Below, piece after piece: positions 29,217 through 42,523 of a DNA stretch of 64,000 bases. Where the stretch lies: positions 372,001 to 436,000 of the forward strand of contig JABBOT010000029.1 in the NCBI GenBank assembly GCA_016165875.1. The letters run 5' to 3'. The stretch comes from Acanthopleura granulata (taxonomy: Eukaryota > Mollusca > Polyplacophora > Chitonida > Chitonidae). A model generated the notes under the pieces. The model had not been told where the DNA came from and made no database searches. It worked only from the letters and a program-made list of their open reading frames with translations. Both the position numbers and the translations under genes were made by a program. Positions within the stretch are counted from its first letter, which is position 1; each line of letters begins with the position of its first letter.

Positions 29217-32110
29217 TTAACGGCTGAAGGTATAAAGGAACTTTGGAACCTTTGAGTTCATGTTCTCAGTTAAGTGAATTTCTGAGTTTAGCTGGTTGAC
29301 TAAGGGGGAGGGAGGTAATAACTCTATCATAAAATTGGGGACTTTGCCATTCAAGAGCTGGTTCATCAGTTTAACTTTAGCCAGGTAACGCCTGTGGGCT
29401 AGAGTCCCATCACATTTCAATATAAAGGTATTCTGATGGAGTGTACAAAGGAAAATCCTGAGTAACAATTCTTGCTGCAGGTAACTGTAGTTTTTCTACT
29501 TGATCAGACTGTCTTTCCGTCCAGCTATGCCATACAGTACTAGCGTATTCAACAATTGGTCGTATAAAGGTGGGGTAGATTGTAGATAATGCATGTCTAC
29601 CCAGACTGTATTTTAATTTCCGCAGGATACCTTGTCTTTCACCAGCCGCACCGATTATATTTTCAATGTGGCATTGTCATTTGAGATTGTTTGGAAATGT
29701 GGGCCTAAGGTCAGTAAGAGAATGTAAGTGGAGCTCGTTCCATAAACAATTCAGGTTGGTTTACTTGATTTCTATTAGCAAAGAGTAGAAGAGTAATTTT
29801 AAGGGCATTGAAACCCAGAAGCTATTGTTTTGACCAATCAGACAGGGTTTGAAGATCATGGTTCACAACTACTTCAGTTTCAGTGATATTAACGGAGGCT
29901 TACAAGGCTTATAATATCTTCAGGAAGATCATTTATATATACAAGGGGTTGGCCTCTGTGGCTCAGTTGGCGCAGCGTAATGACCCAGACGTCACCCTGA
30001 AATGCTGTTGCTGTGAGTTCAAGTCCAGCTCATGCTGGCTTCCTCTCTGGCTCTACATGGGAAAGTCTGCCAGAAATCTGCGGATAGTCGTGGGTTTCTG
30101 CCTGGCTCTGCCCGGTTTCCTCCCACCATAATGATGGCCGTCATGTATAAGTGAAATATTCTTGAGTACGGCGTAAAACACCAATCAAAAAGATAAGTAA
30201 ATATATACACAAGAAAGAGGAGGGGCCCAAGGAAAGAGCCCTGAGGCACACCTGCACTAGTACTTTCAAGGGAAGAGGCAGATTGGCAAACAATGACACG
30301 TTGTTACCTATCAGACAAGTAACTAATGAACCACTTCAACAGATCATCACCAATTCCATACTGTTTCAGTTTAAAGAGTAAGCCTCGATGCCATATAGTG
30401 TCAAAAGCTTAAGAGATGTCCATAAAAGTCATACACGAAGTATCGCCTTCATCTATTGTTTAACAAGGGTTGTGGTACGCTTCAATCAGCTGCTGAGTTG
30501 TTGAAGAAGAAATCCAGATTGGTATTTAAACAATATTTTATAGGACCTGAAACAATTATATAAATTTTTAAAGAAAATACGCTCGAATATTTTAACGATA
30601 CAACTGATTAGGGCGATTGGTCTGAAGATGCCTATTATCTCTTTTGAAAATGGGCAGTGTATTCAGAGTTCTCCATACCAGTGGAACAGCACTCTGACGG
30701 AGAGAGATGTTAAAAAGAAGCGAAAGAGACTTACTGATGGAGGCCGTCACACCTTTTAACATTTGATGACATAAGATCTGGATCCACCGGTTTATTAGTA
30801 TCAATAACTTTGATTATATCAAAAACTTCATCCTCCGACATCGTAAAAGATTCCAGATTTTCCTGGCATATCCATACAAGGTTTGTGGTGAAGTCAACCA
30901 TGGCTATTATGATAAAACACTCATTAAGGGGAGTGGCTTTATCTATGCCATTGAAACAGATGCGTTCCTGTCCATCAACCCCGGGTATTTTAATTTCAGA
31001 CTCTTTGTGATTATCAAGTTTCTTCAGAGTTTACCAATAAAATTTAGGCCTCTCTCCAGATTTTAATACTGATTCGATATTGTTGTAGTAGTTTAGTTGG
31101 GCATGTTTTTTGATACTGTTGACTTGATTTCTACCTTGTTTGTAATTATTCCAATCGACAGGGCGTCCTGTTCTTCGCGCCCTTTTTCGTAGTCTGTCTC
31201 GCTTTCGCATTTATCTTCTAAGACTGGACTCGTATCATGGTTTATCCTTTGGCCTGATTGTGAATGTTTGTGATTCTGTGAATTTGCTGGCAAAGATATC
31301 CGCGGCATCATCTAACTTTATCACAGTTATCAAACATGGTTTTCCACTCTACATAATTTATTAACGAATTCAGTTTATCAAATTCGGCTGATTTGTAAAT
31401 CCATATTTTTCGCAAATACGAATGATTTATACTAGATTTAATTTTGATTTCCGCGAATGTGACTCTGTGGTCACTAATCGATTTATCAACAGTAGTCAAA
31501 TCACAATTACAGATTTTTAAAAGTGTTGCTAGGTATTTTAGGATATAGAAGATTGGCGGAGAACGGGGTAAGTCTGGCAGGTTTTGAAATAATGTTATGG
31601 AGGTTACATCCTTGTAGAATATCTCCTACGTAGTGAGAGCAATTTTCTGTCAGGTCTTCGTTTAAATCACCCACAGCTTTTAACCTGTCATTTATTTCAA
31701 GAGCATTTCAATCATGAATTCGATGTGGTCATACCTGGCTTTGTTGCTGTTTGGTGGAATGTAGGATACATGTTTAGATGTTGATGTTCAGACGCATGGC
31801 TTCGAAGTTTTGTAATTCCAAGATAGGTAGGTGAATACACATAAGTTGGTTCAAAGTATACACTAGAATCCCGCTCCATGGGTTTAACAAACACAAATCT
31901 CTTCTTAATGGTAAGTTAATTCCTTCAATATACAGACTTTCGTTGCTTACAGATCTGTCATGGTTCGTTTCAATGAGGCATAATATGTCAAACTCTTCTG
32001 ATATATCTATAACATAAGGAAGCTTACTACAAATACCCCGGATGTTAAGATGTAGTATATGAAGGCCATTTGCATTACAATAGTTTTCAGGCCCAGACTG
32101 GTGTGACCCT
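29217..32110 (-). mobile_element. Non-LTR retrotransposon (LINE), endonuclease and RT remnants
   Basis: Reading the minus strand from 32110, an endonuclease start (LHILHLNIRGICSKLPYVID and LCLIETNHD) is followed by an endonuclease end with ISDHRVTFAEIKIKSS (31499-31308). RT pieces come next: LPIFKRDN near 30650, KAFDTIWHRGLLFKLKQYGI near 30410 and STSAGVPQGSFLGPLLFLVY near 30240. A SINE interrupts at 29943-30205. The tail includes LQTLSDWS near 29850 and an open end (29468-29217) with VKLMNQLLNGKVPNFMIEL. Many frameshifts make it inactive. It looks like the jockey/CR1 group of APE-type LINEs. It lies in sense orientation within the TTC17-like intron. Confidence 0.72.
29943..30205 (+). repeat. 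SINE family 1 inserted in the LINE
   Basis: Head CCTCTGTGGCTCAGTTGGCG, then GTGAGTTCAAGTCCAGCTCA, GGATAGTCGTGGGTTTCTGC and GAAATATTCTTGAGTACGGC, with an AGTAAATA tail. Flanks tatatacaag (29936-29945) and tatatacacaag (30204 on) look like a target-site duplication. It splits the RT frame of the older LINE. Confidence 0.85.
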
Positions 32111-34432
32111 GGATTTACTTTTGTGACTGATGAACAGAAGTGAAACTATGTGGACTCACGTACACTATATATGTACAACTGTAGTTTTCAACGTATTACA
32201 GAAACCCTACCTTTGCAGGTTGTGTGAGAGTACACAAAGCTATCATGTAAAAGATGACAAAAATATTTGTAATTGGAAGTTTGACTGGGTGGATTTAGGA
32301 GTAAGATGACGCGTAATGAACATTAAAAAAGCCTTAACGGAACTGAATTTTATCCCTTTTATGTGAGAGAAATGCAAGGGACTCGATTCCCCAATAGTCA
32401 ATCCATAGAAATATACTAAATAGTGCACTGGTAATTTACATTATAAAGGAGAGCTCAAAACAACAGAAATTTTGCAAACCCATGTTGTGCATTAACTCTC
32501 TTCAAAGAAGCGTTGTACTGCAAATGGAATCATGTCCTCACTCCTCATAATTATGTGGTATAGCCATCCATGCGTCAACTGGGCAGAGATAAGTGAGTAA
32601 CCAGTAGTCCTAGTCAAACACTTGAAATTTAAAACCTGGCCCCCATCAGAGTGATGGTGTTCTTACCTAACACTTTAAACTCTCAGACTAACTGATAGGG
32701 GACAGCCAAGCTGTGCCCTATTAAGATGTATGTACATGTACTTTACACAGAGAGCAGGGGTCTGTTATGGAAGTGCTACTACAACATGTATCTTACAATC
32801 ATTTAGATTTTCCCATGTAAAGCAGCCCATAAAGCTGGGCTAGAAATGCTTCTGAGTGACACGGGATATGTGAAAACATCCATCGGTTAATAATTACACT
32901 AAAGTGAAAGCAATAGTTGACATGATTCACATGCCTTCAACATGTTTTTTCTCTTCAGTGCATGAGTAACTTGTGACTGATTACTGAATGAACTGACCCT
33001 TACGTAAACTATTTGAAGCAATTTCTTGGATGTAAGGCATCAGTGATTAAATTAATGAATTATTTAGTGGATGGATGAAGAAATTTCTTCACAAAAGGAA
33101 TACATTTAACCAGTTTTTCCTGCAAATTTGAGAGAGATAGTTCCTGAAAGTCGAAACTGACAGCTGATTTTTGTCCATATTACGGCGTACATCATGTAGC
33201 TGTTTCATCGACATAGATTACAAAATAAACAGTGAACTTCAGCCACTTTTTTTTTTTCAATCAATTGATTTTTGCAAAGAATTCAACAAGGTTCAAATTT
33301 GCCATATTAGCTTACTGACAAGTGTTGCTGGGTAGAAATACTACACCCTTGCAAGTCCTCTCTTCACTTTGCATTCCCATGTGGCTGTCTTGAAATGTTG
33401 CTGGTGCATGTTCTTTCTCTCTATGCATATGAACTTGAGGATATCCACTCACCCATGCGCTTAAAGTCACATGGGGCACCAACACCCCTTTAGCTGAGCA
33501 TCTGAAACTTAAAACCAGGGCCACATGGGTGATTGTGAGTCAGTGTTTTTATGTAACACTTCCAGCACCCAAACACACTGATGAGGGATATCCAAAGGGT
33601 GACATATTTATACATGTATTTTACAGACAGACACACCCCGCTGTAGAAGAACAGACACTACACTATGTACATACAAGCACATCACTTATCACACACACTA
33701 TAAAGCACCACGTGGAGTTCGATTAATTTTTGTACTGAAGCAACATTTGTCAGTTAATAACATCAATCCAGTGACTGACTGATAAACATCTTTCATGGTG
33801 TCCAAGGACACCATGTTCAAGAGGTTCCATTAAGTACTGTAAAAATTATCCTGTTAGGTCGAGCTTTTCTGGCTGTTTGACTGCATTTTATGGTAATTGA
33901 CTATATAGTAATTATAGTAATTATTAAATGGATTAGCTCTAAGCCTAATGTGAATGATTTGTGATTGATTACTGAATGAAAAGCAGTATGGATCATTTAC
34001 CATTCTCCTCACACCTCAGATGAAAACACATGAATAATAATAATGTAATTAAATTAATAATAACATGATAAGAGTGTGAAGTGTGCAGATTCTAACAAAG
34101 GACAGATTCTATTGTATGTTTACTGTGAAGATTTTACAGTGGTCGATTATACAGAGGTGCAAATGAGGAGGCTAAATTCCATTCATGATACAAGTTTTAA
34201 ACATGAAATGATTAAATTAAGGACCATATTTTAAGGTATCAAGAAACAATTTCACTTTCCTGTACAGGGAACATCCTACTCTTTCCTAATTTAGAATAGA
34301 TGAAAATGTTACCTAATCAGGAAACAAGGTTTCCACTTAAGAAACATACGTGAAATCCTCCTGATCAGGAAACATGTAGCCATAACGGGACCAACTTTGA
34401 CCATTTTTAGACTTGGCTCGGACGGACTGTGC

Positions 34433-34590
34433 ATCCTTAGCAGAAATAGTATTACAGTACAAACTACACCCTTAACAGAGAAATGTAGCAGAACAAACAA
34501 CACACTCATATGTGACCAAAAAACCCGACATGACAAGCTACATCTTTAACCTGTAGCAAGTGAAAAACCTGACGTGACAAGCTACATGTA
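34433..34590 (+). repeat. Minisatellite, same ~35-bp family (array 4)
   Basis: CACCCTTAACAGAGAAATGT, CCCGACATGACAAGCTACAT and CCTGACGTGACAAGCTACAT units. More diverged than array 1; about four units. Confidence 0.65.
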
Positions 34591-35155
34591 TGACTTCAAT
34601 ACAGTAAACTGGTATAACATGCAAGATCCTTAACCAACACCTAACATACATGCACATATACATAAACTAGTGCTTTGTCACGTTCATCACTTTCTGGTAC
34701 TCCATGACTTGAGGAATGCGGAAATCACACTGTTCAGTGTGAAAAGCTGAGCAGCAAGATGTGAAAAGCCTGATAAGATCTGTATGAGAATAAAAGCTAG
34801 CCTCAGTGTGATCCAGCTGCTGTGGGCTTAACCCAGTTCAGACTGTCTAACTCACTAATGTAATTTGCAGCAGCATTACATGTACAGGTACATGTAGCCC
34901 GCCAGGTCAGTGTTACAAGCCATTAAGAAGGTCTGTGGAATGTTCAATGAACATGTTATGGTACATGCCTACATATACCGGTAGTATCCTTTGTAAATTA
35001 CAGCACTTTGAAGCTTTCCAAGAAAGCCCCATTATCCAAGAGTAAATCCTGAAGATGATTGTAAAACAGGTAAAGGCATTTGGATCCACATTTTAGACAG
35101 TGAAAACACATTACAGTCTAAAAATTCTCACAGAACTCTCGATCAGCACACTAAC

Positions 35156-35399
35156 CTGCTTTTTGTTTCTTTTCAACTGTTCTTCTAATGAATTCATATC
35201 AATCTCCCCGGAGTCTTTTCCCACTTTCTGTTTAAAAATGAGAGCCACTTCTGGTTCAGGGACATGTGGATGTTCACTTCTGTTGGCTATTCCTCTCAAA
35301 TGGTCATATTTTGTGGCATTCACTGGCTTCCCACATGTCAGTGGAGTTTTGCCTTTCGTGTGATCTTTCTTTCCTGAGGTTAAATCTGCACAAATGCCT
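35156..35399 (-). CDS. TTC17-like protein, internal coding exon
   Basis: Acceptor TTTATTTGCAG precedes 35399 and donor CAG|GTTAGT follows 35156. The exon enters with one base completing a codon and leaves in phase 0, matching the terminal exon at 19597. It encodes 81 residues with LTCGKPVNATKYDHLRGIAN, PEPEVALIFKQKVGKDSG and DMNSLEEQLKRNKKQ. In TTC17 proteins a Cys-containing segment, an HLRG motif and a helix come just before the first TPR, and that is the order here. Upstream exons must lie beyond 35400 or beyond the window; I could not find them. Confidence 0.65.
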
Positions 35400-37059
35400 C
35401 TGCAAATAAAGAATAACACATTTCATATTACTAGCTTGAAATACATGTACAATTATGTCCAAAAAAGTATTAAGTCACAAAAATTATCTTGTTGATAAAG
35501 AACTGTACAGAGGCATGTCATTCTGACATGGTGGCTATCCTAAGTTATTGAGGATTAGGTCAATGTGGTACAGCCAATACCCTCAAACAATACAACCTCC
35601 ACACCTACATGTATACAGAAAATCCTCCAAATGTTTCTGAGCTACGGTGTTACATATATTTATTATAACACATACACTGTTTCCTTGGTCAATACAAGGT
35701 CACTCAATTTTAACTGAAAGGTGATGTGCAACAATAATTGTCTCAAACAAAGCAACCTCACACTCCTAAATATCCCTCAAAAAGCCTAACATATCGCCAC
35801 AAACCTTGACGTGGTGTACTTTTTTACTGATTTGACGTTCCAACAAATCAGGTTCTGTGTTTTCTATTTTCTGCACTCTTTGAACATTATGCTACTTGTA
35901 TGTCAAGCTGAAAATTCCTGAACACCTCATCCCACAGTATGCACAATCTGCAAATTGACCAGGCTTGGAGGACAGGTCTTGTCTGAAACCTTGATTGATT
36001 TCCATGGGCCTTTCTTAAATCTATGATTTATCAAAACAAATTATCAAAGTGAGTGGAAACTTGACATACTTGTGGAGGTTTGCCTCCCAACAGTGTTAAC
36101 TTACCTCAATCGGCAAGGATTGGTCACATCTGTTGTGTTTTGGGTGTTAATATTTAAATCTATAAACTAAGGCTGAATAGTTCTGATTTGCGATTCCTCT
36201 CAAAAATTTCAATGGCATCATATTGTTTCAGTATGAAGAGCGCCAAGGAGATACCATGAAAGTTCATGTAAACCACAGGTTCTACCATTGGCTCCTCTAT
36301 ATAAGTCACATGTGTTTGGACTATTTAGAATACCATAGAGGGGTAAACTAGAAGAACACTGAGCATGCAGTCTGAAGACTCCAAATAAAATCATTTAGGC
36401 ACTCAAACATGACAATTTAACTGGCTGTAATCTCCTCCAAACATTACCAGAGATCAGACAAGTCAGTCATATTTTCTTGTGGTGTCTTGTAGTGCCCAAA
36501 TTTTATTGCAGTTTTAATATTTCAATATGCCAACCAGCTATGCTGTCAATGGACAAAGTGGCGGATGACGTTCTGAGGTTTTTGGGAGTTTGTTTATTCC
36601 CTTTGTTCCATAGTGTAATACAGTGAATATATTTGTCCTACATACATGTAACTCCACCTTCAGTCCGATATATGGATATACACTCCATATATTTCCAGGT
36701 TTTGACATCCCTTTGGCCGTGTCTATTAAACCTGGCTACAGGTTACTACAAACATTGGGTCATTGATGCTATGTTCACAGCGGTGTCAAAGTTAATTCTG
36801 CAATAAACTGATGCTTACCCAAGGTTAAATTTAACCCCTGGATGAAGTTGGGTTAACTGACATACTCTTATTTTACATTATTCAGGACTTTTGCAACATC
36901 AGGAAAAAAATTATTTTTATGTAAACTTTACTGATTTGGAGAAATAAATCATATATATGTGTTTATACATGCATGTGTAATGTATGGTACATGTATAAAC
37001 AGTGAAAAGCATAAAGAAGAATGTATGTACATGTATGTATGTATGCTTGGAGTGACTGT

Positions 37060-37260
37060 TTTACATTGCGATTAACAATTTTTCAGTCATATGACAAGGA
37101 GTCGTCTTCAGAATGTATTTACTGAGTCTTCTTGTGGAAGGGCGAGTTCATGCCGCCAAAGTGCTGCTGCCACTGGAATATCATACCGAAGACACCAGAC
37201 ATGACACCACACGAAGCCACATTATACTGACATCAGGCCGACCAATCTCATTAAAATCAG
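37060..37260 (-). repeat. SINE family 2-related body
   Basis: TACCGAAGACACCAGACATG and CACATTATACTGACATCAGG followed by CCGACCA correspond to the family 2 SINE body at 26640-26720. It begins with CAGTCATATGACAAGGAG. No tRNA head is visible. Confidence 0.6.
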
Positions 37261-38234
37261 ATCGTGAGGCTGATCTGACTCACTGCCAATGCTAAATGTT
37301 TTCTGGGAGTTCATTCAATTAACCAATGAGTGGGCTTCTTCTTGATCCATTATATGATTCCAAAATGTAGGCCAAATGTATAAGCCTATGGTTTCCAGGA
37401 TTAGATATATATTCGAAAAGAGAGTGGCCTATATATCCAGAGAAGGTACGACAAATTACCAGGTAATCGAACTTTACTATATGTGCGCTATGTTACGGCT
37501 ACGGGTCTCTGCTACAGTGATTCGTACACGAGCGCCTAGACTACTCGGCCACTGAGGATCCAGTGCTTAATTGGTATTACATTTTAACAGTTAATTTCAT
37601 AATATTTTCTTTTGGAACACGTACGTGTATGATTTTATTTTTCCAACACGTTCGTACCGTAAGTATGTGGACGAAGGTTTAGAAGATACTTAATCGATAC
37701 CTAATGTTAACCACTGTGTTTCTATTTCAATTTTCTCACTTCAAATGTTAATAAATGAGAAGTCCTGGTTATGCATTTCTTCGTGAGAATATAATAGCAT
37801 TTGTGCCGTTTTCTTCAAGTCTATTTGATCAAAATTTTGATTCAAGTCCCATATCATGCATGCAGGTCTAACTGATGTCAACATTTCCTCAATCAGGAAA
37901 AAACCTGAAACGTGGAGGTACATGTACATCATCCTACCAAATTGCTGTTAACTGAAAAAATAATCTTGATGTTCTGTACAAATCGGGTGGAATTCCGTGT
38001 GCTGATTTTTTAAAGCCATATCACATGTAAGCAATAAGTATACATGATAAAATGCTTCTTCCTGTCTGCATTTGCCGTGTTATACATTAGAGGAAAGGAT
38101 CCATGATTTAGCAGTTTGTTGGAGGTTCCCCAGTGAAAAGATTCAAAATCATTTTCATCTGTTTCAGAATACAAAGGTTATTTAAGTTCAAAACAAATGT
38201 AGCTAACAACAGCAAAATAAAGCCAAAAAGAGAG

Positions 38235-38455
38235 TGAGTGAGTGTTTGAGGTTTAACGTCATACTTAACAATGTTTCAGTCATATGACGACGAGGAGTCT
38301 TTCTGATGTATGCGTACAGTGTGTCATCTTGTGCCATGGCAAGTCCATGCTGCAAAAGTGCTGTCGTCACTGGAACATCATGCCAAAGATACCAGACATG
38401 ACATCCCACCCAATCATATACTGACACCCAGCCGACCAGTCTTGTTTCCTTCCTT
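38235..38455 (-). repeat. SINE family 2-related body
   Basis: GTGAGTGAGTGTTTGAGG and TTTAACGTCATACTTAACAA open the copy, then CAGTCATATGACGACGAGGA, GCCAAAGATACCAGACATGA and ATACTGACACCCAGCCGACC. Same orientation and sub-order as the copy at 37060. A TTCC microsatellite follows. Confidence 0.62.
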
Positions 38456-39949
38456 CCTTCCTTGTGGCAGACGTTCTGACCACTAGAACACCAAGGCGTT
38501 AAAAAACAAACACAATGTCAAAAGTTCACCTGGGTGGTGAGTGATATTACTACATACCTGCCAAGCACAAATCTAAAGGTTAAGTCCTGTGCTAGGTCAC
38601 ATCTAAGACCCAAAAAACGAGAAAGTTGCTGATTTCTCGCTCTCCATTATGCGGAATTAACAATGACTGGTCACCCTGTTATCAGTAAAATGGACGAGGT
38701 GTCTTCTGCAATTCCTCTCATTCAGGCAGCACCAAACACCCGAGTAGTGCATTATACATACACATACAAATGACTCTTCGTCATCATCTGACATTTTAAG
38801 TATTCTTGACATTAAACCCCAACCATCACAGCATCCAGTAGCCTTAAAATCGTGATGATGCTTATCCATTTACATCATCATGTATTTTTTTCTGCTTTCT
38901 GATTCCAAGAATATATTTCTTCTCCTACGCGTATTATTTCTAATGAATGAACTTAACATAATTTAGAGATATTCTCACTTTTATGAATCAACATTTCAGA
39001 ATATATATTTGCTAATACAGTATAAAACTTGACACTCCAAATGTTGAACAGGGCATCGTAAAGGAACCAGCTAAAAACAGGTAAACTCTATCTATACAAG
39101 ACATTTTCAGCTCTTCACTTCAGTGACTTAATATTGATCAGAATGCATCTCTGAGCATCTGGGTGTGGGGGTCTTCCGAAAAATAATCGGCCCCTGGACC
39201 CTCGCCTAAAGTTGGCTGTGACCAACTAAGGTCACGACAGCTTCTGACACTTATGTGTTGAAAGATGATTTACCGGTGCCGGCTTTGTCATGTTTACGTT
39301 CTGGTTGACTGAAAGAATCGGTTCATACCACATGTAACATAGATTTCGAGCTGTTGTTAGAGTAGTGAACACGTGGGCTTCTATGGGACTGGTGCTGGGC
39401 GCTACGGTAACGTAAGTAAGCGACAAGCTAGATGTGCAAGCCAACGAGGTGGTATAAAGGAGAAGGAGCAGCTGGCATGGCAGTACACTGTAAATGACCT
39501 AAAGTTTAGCCAGTTTGATTTGAGAGCAGAGATCAAAGAGAGTGATCAGTCGCCAGCTGTGCAGTAAGGGCCAGTGGCAGTATGGCCTATGGTCGGCGCC
39601 ACATGGGCTAAAGTTCTGAACTGACTGAAGCGAAATCTGACAAACCTGGCCTGGTTGTGGCAAGTAATCCTACTGGCTGGTAGTGATCGCGGGAAAACAC
39701 AGATCTGGTTGCAGTATGCGGATGTGACTGACAAGTCTGGCAATATATCTCATTAGGATTCCAAGCTGATGGCTTGGAAAGCCTTTTGTAATTATTCAGA
39801 TTATTCTTCTTCTTATTAGTATTTTCTCTGAAAGACATTTTTTGGAACTGTATGAAAACCATAACAGCCACACAGTAATCTTAGAGATTATCTATGGGAG
39901 AAGGTTTCTGCATAATTTACAACTGTCTGCGTGACCTACTTTTGCCACC

Positions 39950-41720
39950 ATGCTGACATTCAAAGAAAATCTTTAAACATCTTCTTCTTAAGAATGGCCG
40001 AATCGATTGCTCCAAAATTTGATATGCTGATGGAACGTGACGGAGCGGTTATAAATTACGAAACTCATGTTTCTATTTGAAAAACTGAGGAAGTTCACTG
40101 CTTTGCATATTTGTCACGTGACCAAAAACATTTGACATTGAACACGGAAAAAACTGAACTTGGTCACGCCCAAGCTTCTGATCACAAATCTGTTGTCGGT
40201 TTTTTTCATATTTTCCACACCTTTGCTAGAATTTGTGACTATAGTCGAAAATCATAAAGACACCCTTTTTTTAGGCGTTCTGACAGAATACTGCTGGCAT
40301 TAGACAACTGCGACTAGCATAGTAAGAAAGTTTACTCTATTCTGTAAACAACGTTTTACAAATTTCTGTGATGTTCATAGCTCTGGCGCTATAACGGCTC
40401 AAATTTTGGTCGCAAGCGATTTTTGGTGAACGTTATTTTTCTACGAAGCACTTGTCTCGTTGATCTAAAAATTGCCACAATGAGGCAAACAAAAATTCAG
40501 AAAAACGAGGCTGGTATCTTAAAAATTGTAGAAATGAACTAATTTACGTACTGGTCACATGACCACAAACTTTTGAAATCCAACACTAAAGGTATGCTAC
40601 CTGATAGACCTTGACCTCCTAATCATGAATCTGCTTTTATTTTTAACCTAACGTACCCACTTTTGCCGTAAATTACGATTAACTTTCAACAAGTCGCAAA
40701 TTTGGACGTTAGGTGACAGAAAACCGTTATGGGTATGAAACGGAAAATTTGTGACAAGAAAGGGCACTTGATCGTATGTTTGTGCCCAAAATTGTGGACA
40801 GGACTTTTTGGGCTTGAAAATTAAGTCAAATAGTGATACCTATATTATGTAAATATAAGAATATCAGAGTTAAGAAAACTTGTGCACCACTCCAGGGGAG
40901 ACAACTCCATTAAGCGCTCTTTCAGCAAGATTACTCACAGGCTTCTTTCCTCTCATTTAATCCCTTATCCACAAGGGGATCACAACAACCATTTGGTAAT
41001 TTCAAGCGTGACATGTTAACTCTACAGTAATGATTACATATCCTCTTGTGATTTATGCTGAATATTATCTATATTGCAAAGATAAGGAAACATCTAGAAA
41101 CAAACATAAAATGTGAGACATTTATGCTTTGTGAACAAAAGAGACCTGTCCGGTTTTGTAATGTGATGTTCTTTTCTTGCATGTACATCTTTTTCGCAAA
41201 TTACAATCAAACTGGAAGCAAACTGCTCATATTTTGAAGTCACGTGACAGGAAACTGTAAAACTGCAAACGGGTATTTGCAAGTGGCTATATATGTACTC
41301 CCTGAGCTGTGATGTCGAGTGCAAACCTTACAAAAACACACCTACGGTACAGCTATATGAACATTAATTGCTAAGAACGTACGCATATAAAATGTATGCT
41401 ATGCTATGAAGGTGGTCACAGCTGCGAAAAATTATACAGCTGTAAAGCTTAAAATTGGTGAGTGTACAGGGCTATATGTGCACTACATGTTTATGTAGAT
41501 GTTATGTAAACTGTGTAAATCAATATAACACTTGCAGGGCTTCAAACATTGTCAAATAGCCAATTTCCTATATTTGGCACATTTGCACAGACATACCTTG
41601 TATGCTGTATACACAAAGAATTGCTTTCAAAAAACAAGCATCGCTGTTCTGGACAACTACTTGTACAAGCTTTTCAGTGTCCAGCAACCACTCTCTAATG
41701 ATGCAAAAGCTGAAAACCGA
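39950..41720 (+). repeat. Repeat family R1, diverged copy
   Basis: Words shared with other copies: AACATCTTCTTCTTAAGAAT, GGTATGCTACCTGATAGACC with TTGACCTCCTAATCATGAAT, then CGTACCCACTTTTGCCGTAA and later GGGCTATATGTGCACTACAT. Borders are uncertain. A 40-45-bp ACGATTAA/AACTGCAAA pattern recurs as in the copy at 24453. Confidence 0.5.
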
Positions 41721-42523
41721 GTGTGAAGACAGGTTGGAAGCCTTATAACTGCAGGCAGTTCTAGTATACATTTTGTTCATGGCCGTAAAAGATGCCCAGA
41801 ATAAATGTAAGCAGTTCTCGACATGTCTTTTGTGTAATAAATGATTTAAATGGCTGAGACCGGTGCCTCGTCCAGATTCTGATCATGGTATAGCCCAGCT
41901 GAAAAGCAATACTACGTGAGTTCACTGGTATACACACAGCGCTCCTCAGGGTGGAGTTAAAATAAGCCCTTTCGCTAGACATACATTTGTGTACATGATT
42001 GCCAGAGGTTGTTGATGTCAGACGGCGGGGCAAACTTCCTGAGCCTTTCCCAGTGAATATCCTGTGGTTGGCTAGGTAATAAAAGTGATGCTCACTGATG
42101 GTTTTTGAGATAACCAAACGTATGGGAAAATAAATCCAACCTGAAGTTGGACTCTGACTTGGACTGTGCTTTTTCTTTTTTTTTCTCTTATCGGATGCCA
42201 ATATGACGCTTGCAGTGAGCCTGCCGGGAACAGTGAAATTGGTCCTCGTCCCTGCCCACAGACGTGTTCAGGATTTAAAAGTGACTGTCCAACACTTAGA
42301 TTTCGCATAATAGATGCACCTGGAATTATATGATTGTATAAATCAACTATAGAGTTCAACCAAACCTGGATTACAAAATTGTGAGTTTGCCAGGATCGTT
42401 ATTAATGTTTTAAATATATAACGTGAAAATTTGTGTGGTGTGTAATACTGCTAAAGTTTTAACATACTGTATATATGGTTTTAGTTAGACTTAAATCTTA
42501 CAAAGCCATCAGTTGTTTGCACC

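Larger units (their letters stand above)
19598..35155 (-). other. Intron (~15.6 kb) of the TTC17-like gene
   Basis: It is bounded by a GTTAGT donor after CAG at 35156 and the TTTCAG acceptor at 19598, both phase 0. It holds a SINE 3' fragment (20333), minisatellites (20985, 23246, 24072, 34433), an inverted repeat pair (21250/23600), one member of the long repeat family (24453-25540), a family 2 SINE (26535), a SINE scrap (27176) and a LINE in the same strand as the gene (29217-32110) with a SINE inside it. No further exon was seen within it. Confidence 0.6.
35400..42500. other. No further gene recognised between the TTC17-like exon and the PNMA-gag element
   Basis: Two SINE bodies (37060, 38235) and a diverged member of repeat family R1 (about 39950-41720) account for much of it. 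Open frames at 37741-37932 and 38657-38869 (minus) and 39373-39567 (plus) were inspected and none has matching splice sites. Confidence 0.45.

Noticed and set aside
33798..33825. Perfect 10-bp-arm palindrome CATGGTGTCC-AA-GGACACCATG
   Set aside because: Real in sequence but isolated, short and without a following T run or repeat context; expected occasionally by chance.
37741..37932. Possible upstream exon of the TTC17-like gene (minus)
   Set aside because: A plausible acceptor (CATCAGTTAG) and helical sequence exist, but a stop precedes any usable donor and the phase does not fit the exon at 35399.
38657..38869. 70-codon minus-strand frame, Cys-rich
   Set aside because: No matching splice sites or family resemblance; composition suggests chance.
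39373..39567. 64-codon plus-strand frame, hydrophilic, near a GTAAGT
   Set aside because: The donor-like GTAAGT falls inside the frame, and no acceptor or homologous motif was seen.
41761..42201. 146-codon minus-strand frame starting MASDKRKKKKKHS
   Set aside because: Starts in a poly-T/C tract read backwards, no motif, and no splice context linking it to other exons.
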